Source: Phoenix dactylifera
Taxonomy: Eukaryota > Streptophyta > Magnoliopsida > Arecales > Arecaceae
DNA length: 64,000 nt
Direction of reading: 5' to 3'
Assembly: GCF_009389715.1 (NCBI RefSeq)
Contig: NC_052394.1
Location: 22,632,899 to 22,696,898 of the forward strand
Shown here: piece by piece, positions 36,133-44,754 of the stretch
Layout: every line of letters starts with the position of its first letter
Numbering within the stretch: position 1 is the stretch's first letter
The notes under the pieces: generated by a model
What the model was told of the DNA's origin: nothing
Databases searched by the model: none
What the model saw: only the letters and a program-made list of their open reading frames with translations
Made by a program: the position numbers and the translations under genes

Positions 36133-37237
36133 GTATGTGATTTCTTCGCCGGCAATTGATCGGTTGTATTATACTTTGCTGAAGAATATAAGAAGATATG
36201 TTGCTTCTGCTTGGAATTGAAATATAGAGATAAATGCCTTCCATGTTCAATCACAAATGGAGATGTTAGTTATGATAAAGAGAGTACTGTTGTATCCCTT
36301 TTCCGTCTTCTGTTTTATCATCCTCAAAGGTATTACTTTTCCTTCAATTCTTGGATTTATTTTCCTTCAATGGACAAAATATGTTTATTTCTAATCATGA
36401 TGCTAGTGCTACTGTAATACACAGCTCTCACAATTTATGTAGCTTCTTCATTGAATCCTTGGACCATAATCAGAACCATTACAAAAGCACCACCTTGGAC
36501 CATGCGACATGCCATCAGCGCATGGAAAGTTTTCAGCAAGGCTGCTTTTTTCTTCTTTTTTTTTTAGTGCTAAGACCGGTTATTCATACCGTCCTAGTAT
36601 ATATACATCGAAAAAAATCAAAAAGTAAAATATCTCAAAAGGCTCTTGGAAAGAGCATATCATCCGAGTACAAAAAGAGATCTTTCTATCTGCAATTCCA
36701 TTCACCTCATGCAAAATATGTCTTGCAATAAAGAAGATGTTTTCTCTCGCCAGTCTCTAAATATTCTGCAATAGAGGACGTATACTTATCCTCCTAACCT
36801 GCCTCTAGACCCAGCCAATTGCCGTAGGGCCTACTTATTTCCTTTTTTTTTCCTTGTCAAGTTTCCACTACAAGATTTAGAGAGGTTCCCCCTGCATACA
36901 AGAACACTGTTTTCGTATTTAGAATCTGGTTAAGAAGAAGCAAACTTACCATCGTTCCAAGGTCATCCTCTTCCTCAATACTATTCTCCCATGGTGAAAA
37001 TTTCTCTGTGTCCAATTTTTCCCCTCGCATGCTGCTTTTGGTTGTCGAGGATCACCATAAACTTGGCACCCGAGGAAGCAATCTCACAGGGCAACCTAAA
37101 TTTAAGATTGTTTATGCTCGTCTATAATCCTCCATTCATATCGTAAGATTGCATGTGTGGATGTGCATGTACGATTTGCATGTTTAGCAAAAGCTAGTTC
37201 TTATAAGTGCATCTGCTCCCCTTCAGTTGATTGACAG
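36133..37237 (+). other. Leader (5' UTR) intron of the second DC1 gene
   Basis: Donor GTATGTG at 36133 and acceptor TTGACAG ending at 37237, 80 nt before the start codon. An alternative acceptor (CTTCAG, ending 37226) is 11 nt upstream. Position and donor parallel the first copy, supporting a duplicated gene with its promoter-proximal part. It contains a decayed LINE 3' end at about 36.54-36.79 kb. Confidence 0.6.
36541..36790 (-). mobile_element. Strongly decayed LINE 3' end
   Basis: T-rich tail at about 36545-36567. Reading the minus strand upstream of it, the coding sense of the family's RNase H end (a His-Ile-Phe-x-Glu-Val-Asn-type stretch, then a DILLFDFF-type tail) is still visible across several frame changes. 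More diverged than the copy in the first DC1 leader intron and apparently not the same insertion. Confidence 0.5.
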
Positions 37238-37317
37238 GTAGTTCTTTTTGGATAACGTCCATCACCTGGGTTCATCGACCACAAAGGAGACAAAAGCACA
37301 CATCGACGGAACAGGAC

Positions 37318-38067
37318 ATGATCTACGGGGAGATTAGTCACTCCAGCCACCCTGATCACAAGCTCAAGCTAGAGCACAGGGAGAGACCCTACAACTGTGA
37401 TGGGTGCAAGGAACTGGGATTTGGATCCCGGTATACATGCGAGGAGTCATGCAACTTCCATCTCCACAAGGATTGCGCCTCCCCTGAGAACACCTTCACC
37501 CATCCTTTCTTCCCAGGATGTCTGTTCCATTTCCTCGAAATCGGCAAGCCAGATCGATTTTGCGATGCATGCGGTCGGGACATCAAAGGCTACGTCTACC
37601 ATTGCTTCACCGAAGGATGGGACCTGCACCCCAGCTGCGCGCTCCTCCCGCATACTATAAACGATGGTGAGACGAAGCTGGTTCTCCATCGAGAGGTGAC
37701 CTCGAGATGCCACCGGTGTGGGAAGAAGGAGTTGAGGAAGAGTGCCAAAAGCTGGTCCTATGTGTCGACGTGCGAGGAATGTCACCTCCATGTGGCTTGT
37801 GTGAAGGAGATTCTGCTCGAGAATTGGGAGAAGCAGCACCTCTGCGATGGCAAGTTCGAGCGCAGAGCCAAGACGGAGAACAGTCTTGCAATAGAAAGCA
37901 GAGACTCGAAGCTCCACATTGTTCTCCAAAAGAAAGAAAGCAAGCCCGGGAAGCTTGCAAAGTTTACGAAGATGGTGAAGGTTGCAATCACTTTAATCAT
38001 GGCTGCGGTAGTCGGAGATCCCACTGCTCTGGTTGCAACTCTTATCGCATCCCTTATCAACCATTAA
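37318..38067 (+). CDS. DC1-domain (Cys/His-rich C1) protein, downstream tandem copy
   Basis: Single coding exon, 249 residues from the ATG that aligns with the first copy. The frame is open further upstream to 37231, but those codons have no counterpart and begin without an ATG. Same three C1-like modules: about 8-56 (CDGC, CNFHLHKDC), about 62-112 (HPFFPGCLFHFLE, CDACGRDIKGYVYHC, WDLHPSCA) and about 124-166 (CHRCGKKELRKSAKSWSYVS, CHLHVACVKE). The Lys-rich linker and hydrophobic tail with MAAVVGDPTALVA are kept almost unchanged, although the linker before them (about 175-205) has diverged most. Selection on the tail is therefore likely. Zinc ligands appear intact. Function is unknown beyond the DC1 family; likely the same kind of role as its neighbour. 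Confidence 0.92.
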   Translation: MIYGEISHSSHPDHKLKLEHRERPYNCDGCKELGFGSRYTCEESCNFHLHKDCASPENTFTHPFFPGCLFHFLEIGKPDRFCDACGRDIKGYVYHCFTEGWDLHPSCALLPHTINDGETKLVLHREVTSRCHRCGKKELRKSAKSWSYVSTCEECHLHVACVKEILLENWEKQHLCDGKFERRAKTENSLAIESRDSKLHIVLQKKESKPGKLAKFTKMVKVAITLIMAAVVGDPTALVATLIASLINH

Positions 38068-38311
38068 CAGGCTCAGACCATGCGTGGTTGCCAAGAAAGC
38101 CTCTCTTGATTCGTTAATGGCTTTTTCCTTTTGATGCTTCCTCTATTTATTTACTTATTTAGTTCATGGTTTCACAAGAAGACCCGGCTCTCACGCATGT
38201 ATTGTTATTTTTGTTTCAAGTTGCGGTGTACATGCTCTTTGTTATGTAAATTAAGATGGACTGTAATTCTATGGACCTTCCATTGTTCGTTACAACAAAA
38301 AGTAATACCAG

Positions 38312-38405
38312 AGCCCAAAAGAAGAGACTGATGTCTTACAAATTACAACTCAGTCGGCAAATTTTTTCTTTAAGCCCAAAAGAAGAGACTGATGTCTTAC
38401 AAATT
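38312..38405. repeat. 33-bp exact direct repeat, 61-bp period
   Basis: Copies at 38312-38344 and 38373-38405 are identical over 33 bp (starting AGCCCAAAAGAAGAGACTGA). They lie between the DC1 stop and the convergent stop of the small minus-strand gene, so in one or both 3' UTRs. Confidence 0.9.
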
Positions 38406-38435
38406 CACGCTCCCGCTTTGTTGGACGAATCATTC

Positions 38436-38737
38436 TCAGCGGTCCTTGTTGGTTTCTCCGCCCTTGTTCTCCACTGGCGGCAACGTCTGCATATCATCGA
38501 TTCCAGAAAAATGTTAGTCGTGGCATTTCATCGAACAGGATTTGGGCATCGACATATACACGAAGACGAAAGGCGGCTCGCTAGAGGAGGACAAACCAGG
38601 TCGGGCTTATAGATATTGTGGACCACGGAAGCGCCGGCGAGTAGGGAGACGACCACGACGACGCATGACCGGGCGAGGGACGGCGTGCCCGTCGGCTGCC
38701 TCCCGCCTCCGAACTTCTTCACGGTATTATTCCTCAT
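38436..38737 (-). CDS. Small single-span membrane protein, UQCC6/BRAWNIN-like (complex III assembly)
   Basis: Two exons: 38737-38597 (47 codons) and 38486-38436 (16 codons plus TGA), joined by a 110-nt GT-AG intron, phase 0; 63 residues. The N-terminus is basic and Gly-rich (MRNNTVKKFGGGRQPTGTPS), then a Val/Leu-rich span of about 16 residues (VVVVVSLLAGASVV), then HNIYKPDL joined across the intron to TLPPVEN, and a short charged tail. Human UQCC6/BRAWNIN, a 71-residue inner-membrane protein needed for ubiquinol-cytochrome c reductase (complex III) assembly, has SLLAMCAGAEVVHRYYRPDL followed by TIPEIP. The shared pattern is SLL, AGA, VVH, Y-x-PDLT-x-P. I also recall conserved unnamed plant proteins with the same core. 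Mitochondrial location and role are inferred from that resemblance. The gene is head-to-head with KIN17. Its exon 2 is also found broken at 35.63-35.72 kb. It is shorter than most gene-finding cut-offs. Confidence 0.8.
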
Positions 38738-39155
38738 CCCTGCTGTGCTCCGTCAATTGGATTAGGTGCGGGTCGAACCGTCTCCGGGTATAAGAAGGCA
38801 AGCCGACTGCGCCCGCCCTTTGCTCGTATCGATGTTCGGGACCGGTCGAACCGAACCTTAACCCGGATTCGGTGTATCGGATCTCGAAGAACCGGATCCG
38901 AAGTCGTGCCCGCTACGGTCACTTCGGGAATCTGAAACCATCGCTCCTCCCCCTCCCCATTCCATTTCCATACCCTTTTCGTGCCGTCCATCGCCAGCCA
39001 CCCCCACCGCCATCTCGTCCACTCCGTCGCCATCCATCGTTCCAAATCCATCCGAAACCCTCGAAAGCGGTAATCCCTTCCTCCTCCGCCGCCTCAGGTG
39101 GTCTCGATCGATTCTTGGGCTGTCCGATCGCAGGGAAAGGGATTGATCTTTTGGG
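38738..39155. promoter_or_regulatory. Short bidirectional promoter between the UQCC6-like gene and KIN17
   Basis: 418 bp separate the two divergent start codons. The sequence is GC-richer than the surroundings, has several CCGG/CGG words, and shows no TATA box on either side, as expected for housekeeping divergent pairs. Shared regulation is an inference. Confidence 0.55.
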
Positions 39156-40412
39156 ATGGGGAAGAACGATTTCTTGACGCCGAAGGCGATCGCGAACCGG
39201 ATCAAGGCGAAGGGTTTGCAGAAGCTGCGGTGGTACTGCCAGATGTGCCAGAAGCAGTGCCGGGACGAGAACGGGTTCAAGTGCCACTGCATGAGCGAGT
39301 CCCACCAGCGCCAGATGCAGGTATTTGGCCAGAACCCCCACCGCGTCGTCGACGGCTACTCGGAAGAATTCGAGAACGCCTTCCTCGACCTCATGCGCCG
39401 CTCCCACCGCTTCTCCCGCGTTGCCGCCACCGTCGTCTACAACGAGTATATCTCCGATCGCCACCACGTCCACATGAACTCCACCCAGTGGGCCACCCTC
39501 ACCGAGTTCGTCAAGTACCTCGGCCGCACCGGCAAGTGCAAGGTCGAGGACACCCCCAAGGGCTGGTTCATCACCTACATCGACCGGGACTCCGAGACTC
39601 TTTTCAAAGACCGCCTCAAGAACAAGCGCCTCCGTGCTGACCTCGCCGACGAGGAGCGCCAGGAGCGCATCATCGCCCTCCAGATCGAGCGCGCCACCTC
39701 CCTCTTTTGCTCCTCCTCCCCCTCCTCTGAAGAGCCCCCGTCTTCATCATCGGAACCTCCTGAGAACCGCGATTCCAGCTCCAATCCCGATTCCAGTGTC
39801 AAAATCGACAATGGTTCCGGTGGCAAGATAGCATTTTCCCTGCAATCAACATCTGCTACTTCAAAATCCAATATTGCAAATGAGACGACCTCCAAGGCCC
39901 CGAAATTAGGCTTTGACGAGGGACCTGAGTCCGAGAAGGATGTTGCTGCTTTCAAGAAAAGTAGAGCTGCTGGTGATCGAGGTGGCGCTGGGTCGTCGGC
40001 ATTGGATGAGTTGATGAGAGAGGAGGAGAAGGCAAAGGAGCGGAGCAATAGGAAGGACTACTGGCTCTGTGAGGGGATTGTGGTCAAGGTGATGAGCAAG
40101 ACATTGGCAGACAAGGGGTATTATAAGCAGAAAGGGGTGGTGAAGAGGGTGATTGATAAGTATGTTGGGGAGATTGAGATGTTGGAGAGCAAGCATTTGC
40201 TGAGGGTTGATCAGGAGGAGCTGGAGACGGTGATCCCGCAGATTGGTGGACTAGTGAGGATCGTTAATGGGGCATATCGAGGATCGGATGCGAGGCTACT
40301 TTCTGTGGATACCAAAGACTATTGTGCAAAGGTTCAGATTGAAAAGGGAATTTATGATGGGAGGGTGCTGAAGGCCATTGAATATGAGGACATTTGCAAA
40401 ATATTGCACTGA
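39156..40412 (+). CDS. KIN17: KIN17 DNA/RNA-binding nuclear protein
   Basis: Intronless, 418 residues, full length for the family (Arabidopsis about 411). A conserved N-terminus (MGKNDFLTPKAIANRIKAKG) leads into a C2H2 finger with ligands C28, C31, H44 and H50 (CX2CX12HX5H). A winged-helix domain follows at about 51-160 (NPHRVVDGYSEEFENAFLDL, VYNEYISDRHHVHMNSTQWA), then a Ser/Pro-rich variable linker, a Lys/Glu-rich stretch and a C-terminal tandem SH3-like/KOW region (about 302-418: WLCEGIVVKVM, GLVRIVNGAYRG). KIN17 is a eukaryotic chromatin- and spliceosome-associated protein linked to DNA replication and repair and to splice-site fidelity. The 5' half is GC-rich and the 3' half is not. A broken duplicate lies 4.4 kb downstream. 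Annotation is secure from the motifs. Confidence 0.97.
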   Translation: MGKNDFLTPKAIANRIKAKGLQKLRWYCQMCQKQCRDENGFKCHCMSESHQRQMQVFGQNPHRVVDGYSEEFENAFLDLMRRSHRFSRVAATVVYNEYISDRHHVHMNSTQWATLTEFVKYLGRTGKCKVEDTPKGWFITYIDRDSETLFKDRLKNKRLRADLADEERQERIIALQIERATSLFCSSSPSSEEPPSSSSEPPENRDSSSNPDSSVKIDNGSGGKIAFSLQSTSATSKSNIANETTSKAPKLGFDEGPESEKDVAAFKKSRAAGDRGGAGSSALDELMREEEKAKERSNRKDYWLCEGIVVKVMSKTLADKGYYKQKGVVKRVIDKYVGEIEMLESKHLLRVDQEELETVIPQIGGLVRIVNGAYRGSDARLLSVDTKDYCAKVQIEKGIYDGRVLKAIEYEDICKILH

Positions 40413-40989
40413 GGGGCTTGAGTTCAAGGAATATTCGGAGTAAAAGGCAAGTCTGACCCTTTAGCAACTTTTTTTTATGCATTTACTAGTTATGTCATGA
40501 TCATTGTATATATCATTCTTATATGTCCAGATTGTTATTCTCCTGATCAGCTTTAAATATTGGTAGTCGTCGTACTTCAAGTAGAATTATGTAGTACTAG
40601 ATGTGCATTTTTATTTTTTATCTCAAGCAATGTGTTTTGTTCCTTTTTTTTTTCTTCTTATTGGTATGTGCATTTAGTAAATAACACCATGCTTAGAGTT
40701 TATCAGCTTTAACCAAAACTTATACTCTCCATACATATATCATAGTTATGTTTATCAACATAAATGTGATAATACATTGTAGTATTATATTAATTTGTTG
40801 CCTTCGATGACAATCAATTTATTTGCGTGATTTCATTTCTTCATCATCATGCTCATGTAGGGTGATGCCTATATGTTAGCATCATATTTGTTAAGTTCTT
40901 TGATACAAACCTTTCAACTTCGAGTTATGCTTCATAGCCCTCCTGGTGTTAATAGAGCGATGGACGATGACGATGAGGTATCTTAGATT

Positions 40990-41198
40990 CACATCTATAA
41001 CTGGAAGGTGCCACTATCATTCTTCTTCTCCCACTATTGAAGAAGTCCAATCTTTACAATTGGAAGAAGCAAATGATTTTGGACACACTAGACTTAGGCT
41101 GCACATCTATAACTAGAGGGTGCCAATATCATTCTTCTTCTTCCACCATTGAAGAAAACCCAATCTTTATAATTGGAAGAAGCAAATGATTTTGGACA
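40990..41198. repeat. Tandem duplication, ~112-bp period
   Basis: Two copies of about 96 bp share AGGTGCCA(C/A)TATCATTCTT, CAATCTTTA(C/T)AATTGG and AAGAAGCAAATGATTTTGGA, with about ten differences. Confidence 0.85.
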
Positions 41199-42012
41199 AT
41201 AAGCTTCCCTTTGCAACTGCTACATGCACTAAACTTTAGTATCAAATTAAAATTCATGACATAATCTAAGACATACTTTTGCTCTCTATAGAGCAAGATG
41301 AAGGTTTAAAAAACTCTCACAGAACATTGCCCTTTATAATGCCAAGCAGAAATTTTATATTTGTAGCTCGTAGAACATCTTCACCAAACTCTCACCCACC
41401 TGCCCTTGACGTCATCTCACGTAAGATGGAAAATTCTGGAGTTACAAGGGGAATTTCTGTATGCTCTCATTTTCATTAACTGAGAAACCTCTGTAGTGCT
41501 CTCCTTCATCACAGAAACTAATTTTTTTCTTCAGTTGTGAGGCACACTTCTCTAGTAATGTAGACCCATCCACATCAATTGATTCCTTTTGAAACAAGAA
41601 AGAAAGAAAAAGAAAGGTAAATCTTGCTGGGGAAAAAAGAAAGAAAAACATCAATTCCTTTATGTTTTAATGCACCAAACTATGGTCTCTCTTTGTTTCA
41701 ATGAGAGAAGCCATTTTTCTTGCATCTCCTCTTGTGATCTCCTCCTTCTCCTTCACCTCCAAGATGCAACTTCTCCCTCATCAAAGTTCGTAGGTAATGT
41801 TGAAAAGTATATCTTAATTAGCAATCTCTGGGCATCTACATTAATTCTTGATTCAATCCTCTCTCTTTCCTAATTTCAGTGGGTTGTAAAGCATAACATA
41901 TCAAATTGGATGCCGTTATAATTCATATTCTAATGAAACATTCTAAAGTGCAAATTTTCTTATTGGAAGTGAAACAAGATGTAATACTATAATATAGAAT
42001 ATTGAGACTTTC

Positions 42013-42015
<3 letters not shown>

Positions 42016-42061
<46 letters not shown>
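42016..42061. repeat. (CT)n microsatellite
   Basis: Uninterrupted CT run of about 46 bp. Confidence 0.92.
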
Positions 42062-42063
<2 letters not shown>

Positions 42064-42195
42064 CAATTTGTCTTCAAATGCAATTGACGATAGCTTCTCT
42101 TTTGCATGCTCAATTTAATAATTAAGAGTTATTGTTCAAAATGAACTGGTGCATTGTTGTTAAATGAAACTAAGTAAATGGGGCTGACAAGTGAC

Positions 42196-42718
42196 AGAGT
42201 AAATTACACTGACCTCCCTTGAGGTTTGGGGTAATTGCAGATTCCCACCCAACATTTGGAAAATATACATTTCACTATCTAATTTTTGCTAGTGCACAAC
42301 ACACAACCCCCTACTGTAATCTTTCTGTTAAATTAGCAAATGGACCTTGATGATGCCATCTCTCTCCAATATATTTGAGTCTTAAAATATCTTAGTTGAT
42401 TTGGGGCAAGGTTAAGAAGACCAGGTTAGTCTTAAAAAGACTAGGTTAAAATCCAAAGAGATTAGCTGATTTGGGATACTTTAGCCTTTTTAACCTTGCC
42501 TCAAATTAGCTAAGATGTTTTAAGATTCAAATAGGTTAGAGAGTGATGACATCAGCAAGGTCCATTAGCTTATTTAACATAAAATAATGGTAGGGGGTTA
42601 TGTGTTATACACATAGCAAAAGTTAGGTAGTGGAATGATTATTTCTCAAATATTGGCTGGGAATTTGTAACTACCCCAAACATTGAGGGGGTCGGTGTAA
42701 TTTACTCTAATTGGTGTA
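42196..42718. mobile_element. Foldback MITE with ~230-bp inverted arms
   Basis: Starts AGAGTAAATTACACTGACC and ends GGTCGGTGTAATTTACTCT, its near-perfect inverse. The complementarity continues inward: TTGGGGTAATTGCAGATTCC pairs with a near-inverse copy on the right, and so on through AAATGGACCTTGATGATG and GGGGCAAGGTTAAGAAG, so almost the whole 523 bp can fold on itself with mismatches. No coding content and no clear target duplication. Two diverged relatives lie at 32.04-32.40 and 56.45-56.84 kb. Confidence 0.88.
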
Positions 42719-43648
42719 TTGGATTTAGTATCAAAGCTAGAATAAGTGAGGGTGAGGTGGTATGGAAACAATTGAGATAGGTAAGTTTGATGAAATTGTG
42801 AGAAGGGGTATTCAAAAAAAATGTATTAATGGTTAGGTAATTCTATATATACTCCCTTTGTGTTTTGCATTTTACTCAGGCTTCAGGCTTTGGGCCGGCT
42901 TTTGGGCTTCTTGGACCCTTTTTTCAATATAAAAATTCTTTCAAAGATTAAATATTTGAAAGGGATTAGTAAGGCTCATGAACTTGTGTTTATGGTTGTT
43001 CATAAGGAGTATTGGTGCATGGAAGAGAGCTATTAATATTTTTTTGGTCACCAAAACCATATTCTTAAAGCATAAGTATACATTATATATTATATAAGAT
43101 TCAGATAGGGTCGTGCCAAACTAAATTCGAGCTCGGCTCATTTTAACAAATGGGTTCATATTTCAAGCCCGGCCTAGCCCAGCCCGTCAAGCTTAAAATC
43201 TAGGCCCAGGCCTGTCCAAAATATGTCGGGCTCGAGCGGGCCTGGCAGACCGTCCAACCCATGATAGGTCTAGTTATGATACCTCAATCTTGCATGTGCT
43301 AAAAACCATTTTAGCCTCGGTTGGCAAAGCTTTCGGGGGAAAATAGGCTAGGCATCAAGCTAATTGAAGCCAACAAAGAATCATGAATTTCACAAATCTC
43401 TTTCCTCATTCTCCCTCCATCTTTGTGCACCCCTAGTCTCAGTTGCCCTGTCCACATGGCCACCTACCTCATTTGGCTAACCTCACCCACCATTCAGCTC
43501 GTATGGCCAGCCTAGCCCATCGCTGGCCTCTTTGCCCAAGTAGATGCCCCACCCCCACCTTTCTTCGGTCCTCTCTTTGACTTGGATTTCTTTTGTATCT
43601 CTCCCCCCCTCTATGTTGTCCGATACTTTGGCTATCGTGTATTCTTTA
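42719..43648. other. Intergenic, nothing coding recognised
   Basis: A G/C-richer patch at about 43100-43260 (GCTCGGCTC, AGCCCGGCCTAGCCCAGCC, GGGCTCGAGCGGGCC) resembles the pro-rich GGCCCGA-type dispersed repeats common in plants. Otherwise unremarkable. Confidence 0.4.
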
Positions 43649-44115
43649 GAACTCATTTGGTTCGTAGGAAGAGGCGAGGAAAAAGTGCGATTAATGAAAA
43701 AATGGAGAAATGTTTCATGTTTGGTTGCAGTTTTCAAAGAAAAAAGATGAAAAAGTAGTTTTTCCATAGGGATAAGATTCCCACATTTTATGGGAAGGAA
43801 AACTCTGTGGGATATAGGAAAGTCCTATACCCATCGGCTGGAAATTGGAGATTTTTTTTTTAAAAGTGCTCTTAAGCTTTTAGATAGAATGGGGTAAGGT
43901 CTTTTCCTTTATTAAGGGCATAACAGGTATTTTATATAATTTTTTCAGAAAAATAGGTGTTTTACCAAACACAAGCCACTCTGAAATGTGCCACTTTTTC
44001 ATGGTCAATCAAACATGTAAAAACCATTTTTTTAAGCATCATATACTCAGGCATCAGCTTCCCAAAAAAACATTCCAATGAGAAAAAATCTTTCCACAAA
44101 CCAAATGAGTACTTA
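43646..44115. mobile_element. Tourist-like (PIF/Harbinger) MITE, TTA target duplication
   Basis: Element 43649-44112 with TTA on each side (43646-43648 and 44113-44115). Left end GAACTCATTTGGTTCGT; right end, reverse complemented, GTACTCATTTGGTTTGT. Length 464 bp, non-coding. Relatives lie at 55.46 and 57.25 kb. TTA duplications and these ends are typical of PIF/Harbinger-derived MITEs. Confidence 0.8.
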
Positions 44116-44754
44116 GTCTTCACTACTCTCATGCCCTAGGGTTTCATTGGTGGTCTCCAGAAGTCTTTTATCGAGACCAGCCTAATGTTGGCTTATCTTG
44201 AATAAAGGATATTGTGATTGGGGAACTTAACATCTTATCCATGTTATATTATATGTTTCCTTCTCCTTTAATGAAATTTAATTCTTCCTACTAGAAAACA
44301 AAAATATATTACCTTTCTTCCTTCAACTATGAGGACAATGCCTCAAATCCCTTTCTCCATCTAGCAAACTTTTTTACTAATTATGATACTAAGAAGCCGA
44401 AGGGACCTGCTTTGAAGTGGTTCACAAAGAGATGAAGATCCAAATCTGGCTTGGATCTTGTTGGACCCAACCAGCATCTTAGGAGGAGGAAAATTGGAGA
44501 ATCACCAAATACTCCTGGGTTAGGCAATCAAATTTCAACCGTCTACTAATATCCCAACATCTTGAATCATTCTTTATACATATGGGACGTTTTTACCGAT
44601 TTAACGAATAGCAACCATCCATCAATCACACCAATGCTCCTCGAATCAATCACATACACCCAATGTGTCCAACCCAGAAGTAATCCATTTTCAAAATTTG
44701 TGACCTTCTTGTGTTCTCCCTTCACGTATAAATCCTTGCTTTACAGTCAAGCAA
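44116..44754. other. Intergenic, nothing recognised
   Basis: AT-rich spacer with no coding or repeat signal I can name. Confidence 0.45.

Larger units (their letters stand above)
40413..42195. other. Intergenic, 3' flank of KIN17
   Basis: No gene. Contains a diverged tandem duplication (40990-41085 and 41102-41198; period about 112 bp; both start CACATCTATAACT and end GATTTTGGACA) and a (CT)n run at 42016-42061. Open frames of up to 94 codons lack domains. Confidence 0.5.

Noticed and set aside
33182-37237. The idea that LINE ends in both DC1 leader introns are one ancestral insertion copied with the gene
   Set aside because: The two fragments differ strongly in divergence and in the bases flanking their tails, so independent insertions are more likely.
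37231-37317. Upstream in-frame extension of the second DC1 gene
   Set aside because: It begins without an ATG, overlaps the predicted acceptor, and has no match in the first copy; the ATG at 37318 aligns exactly with the first copy's start.
37447-37929. A 160-codon antisense frame in the second DC1 gene
   Set aside because: Antisense shadow of a Cys/His-rich coding region; no independent support.
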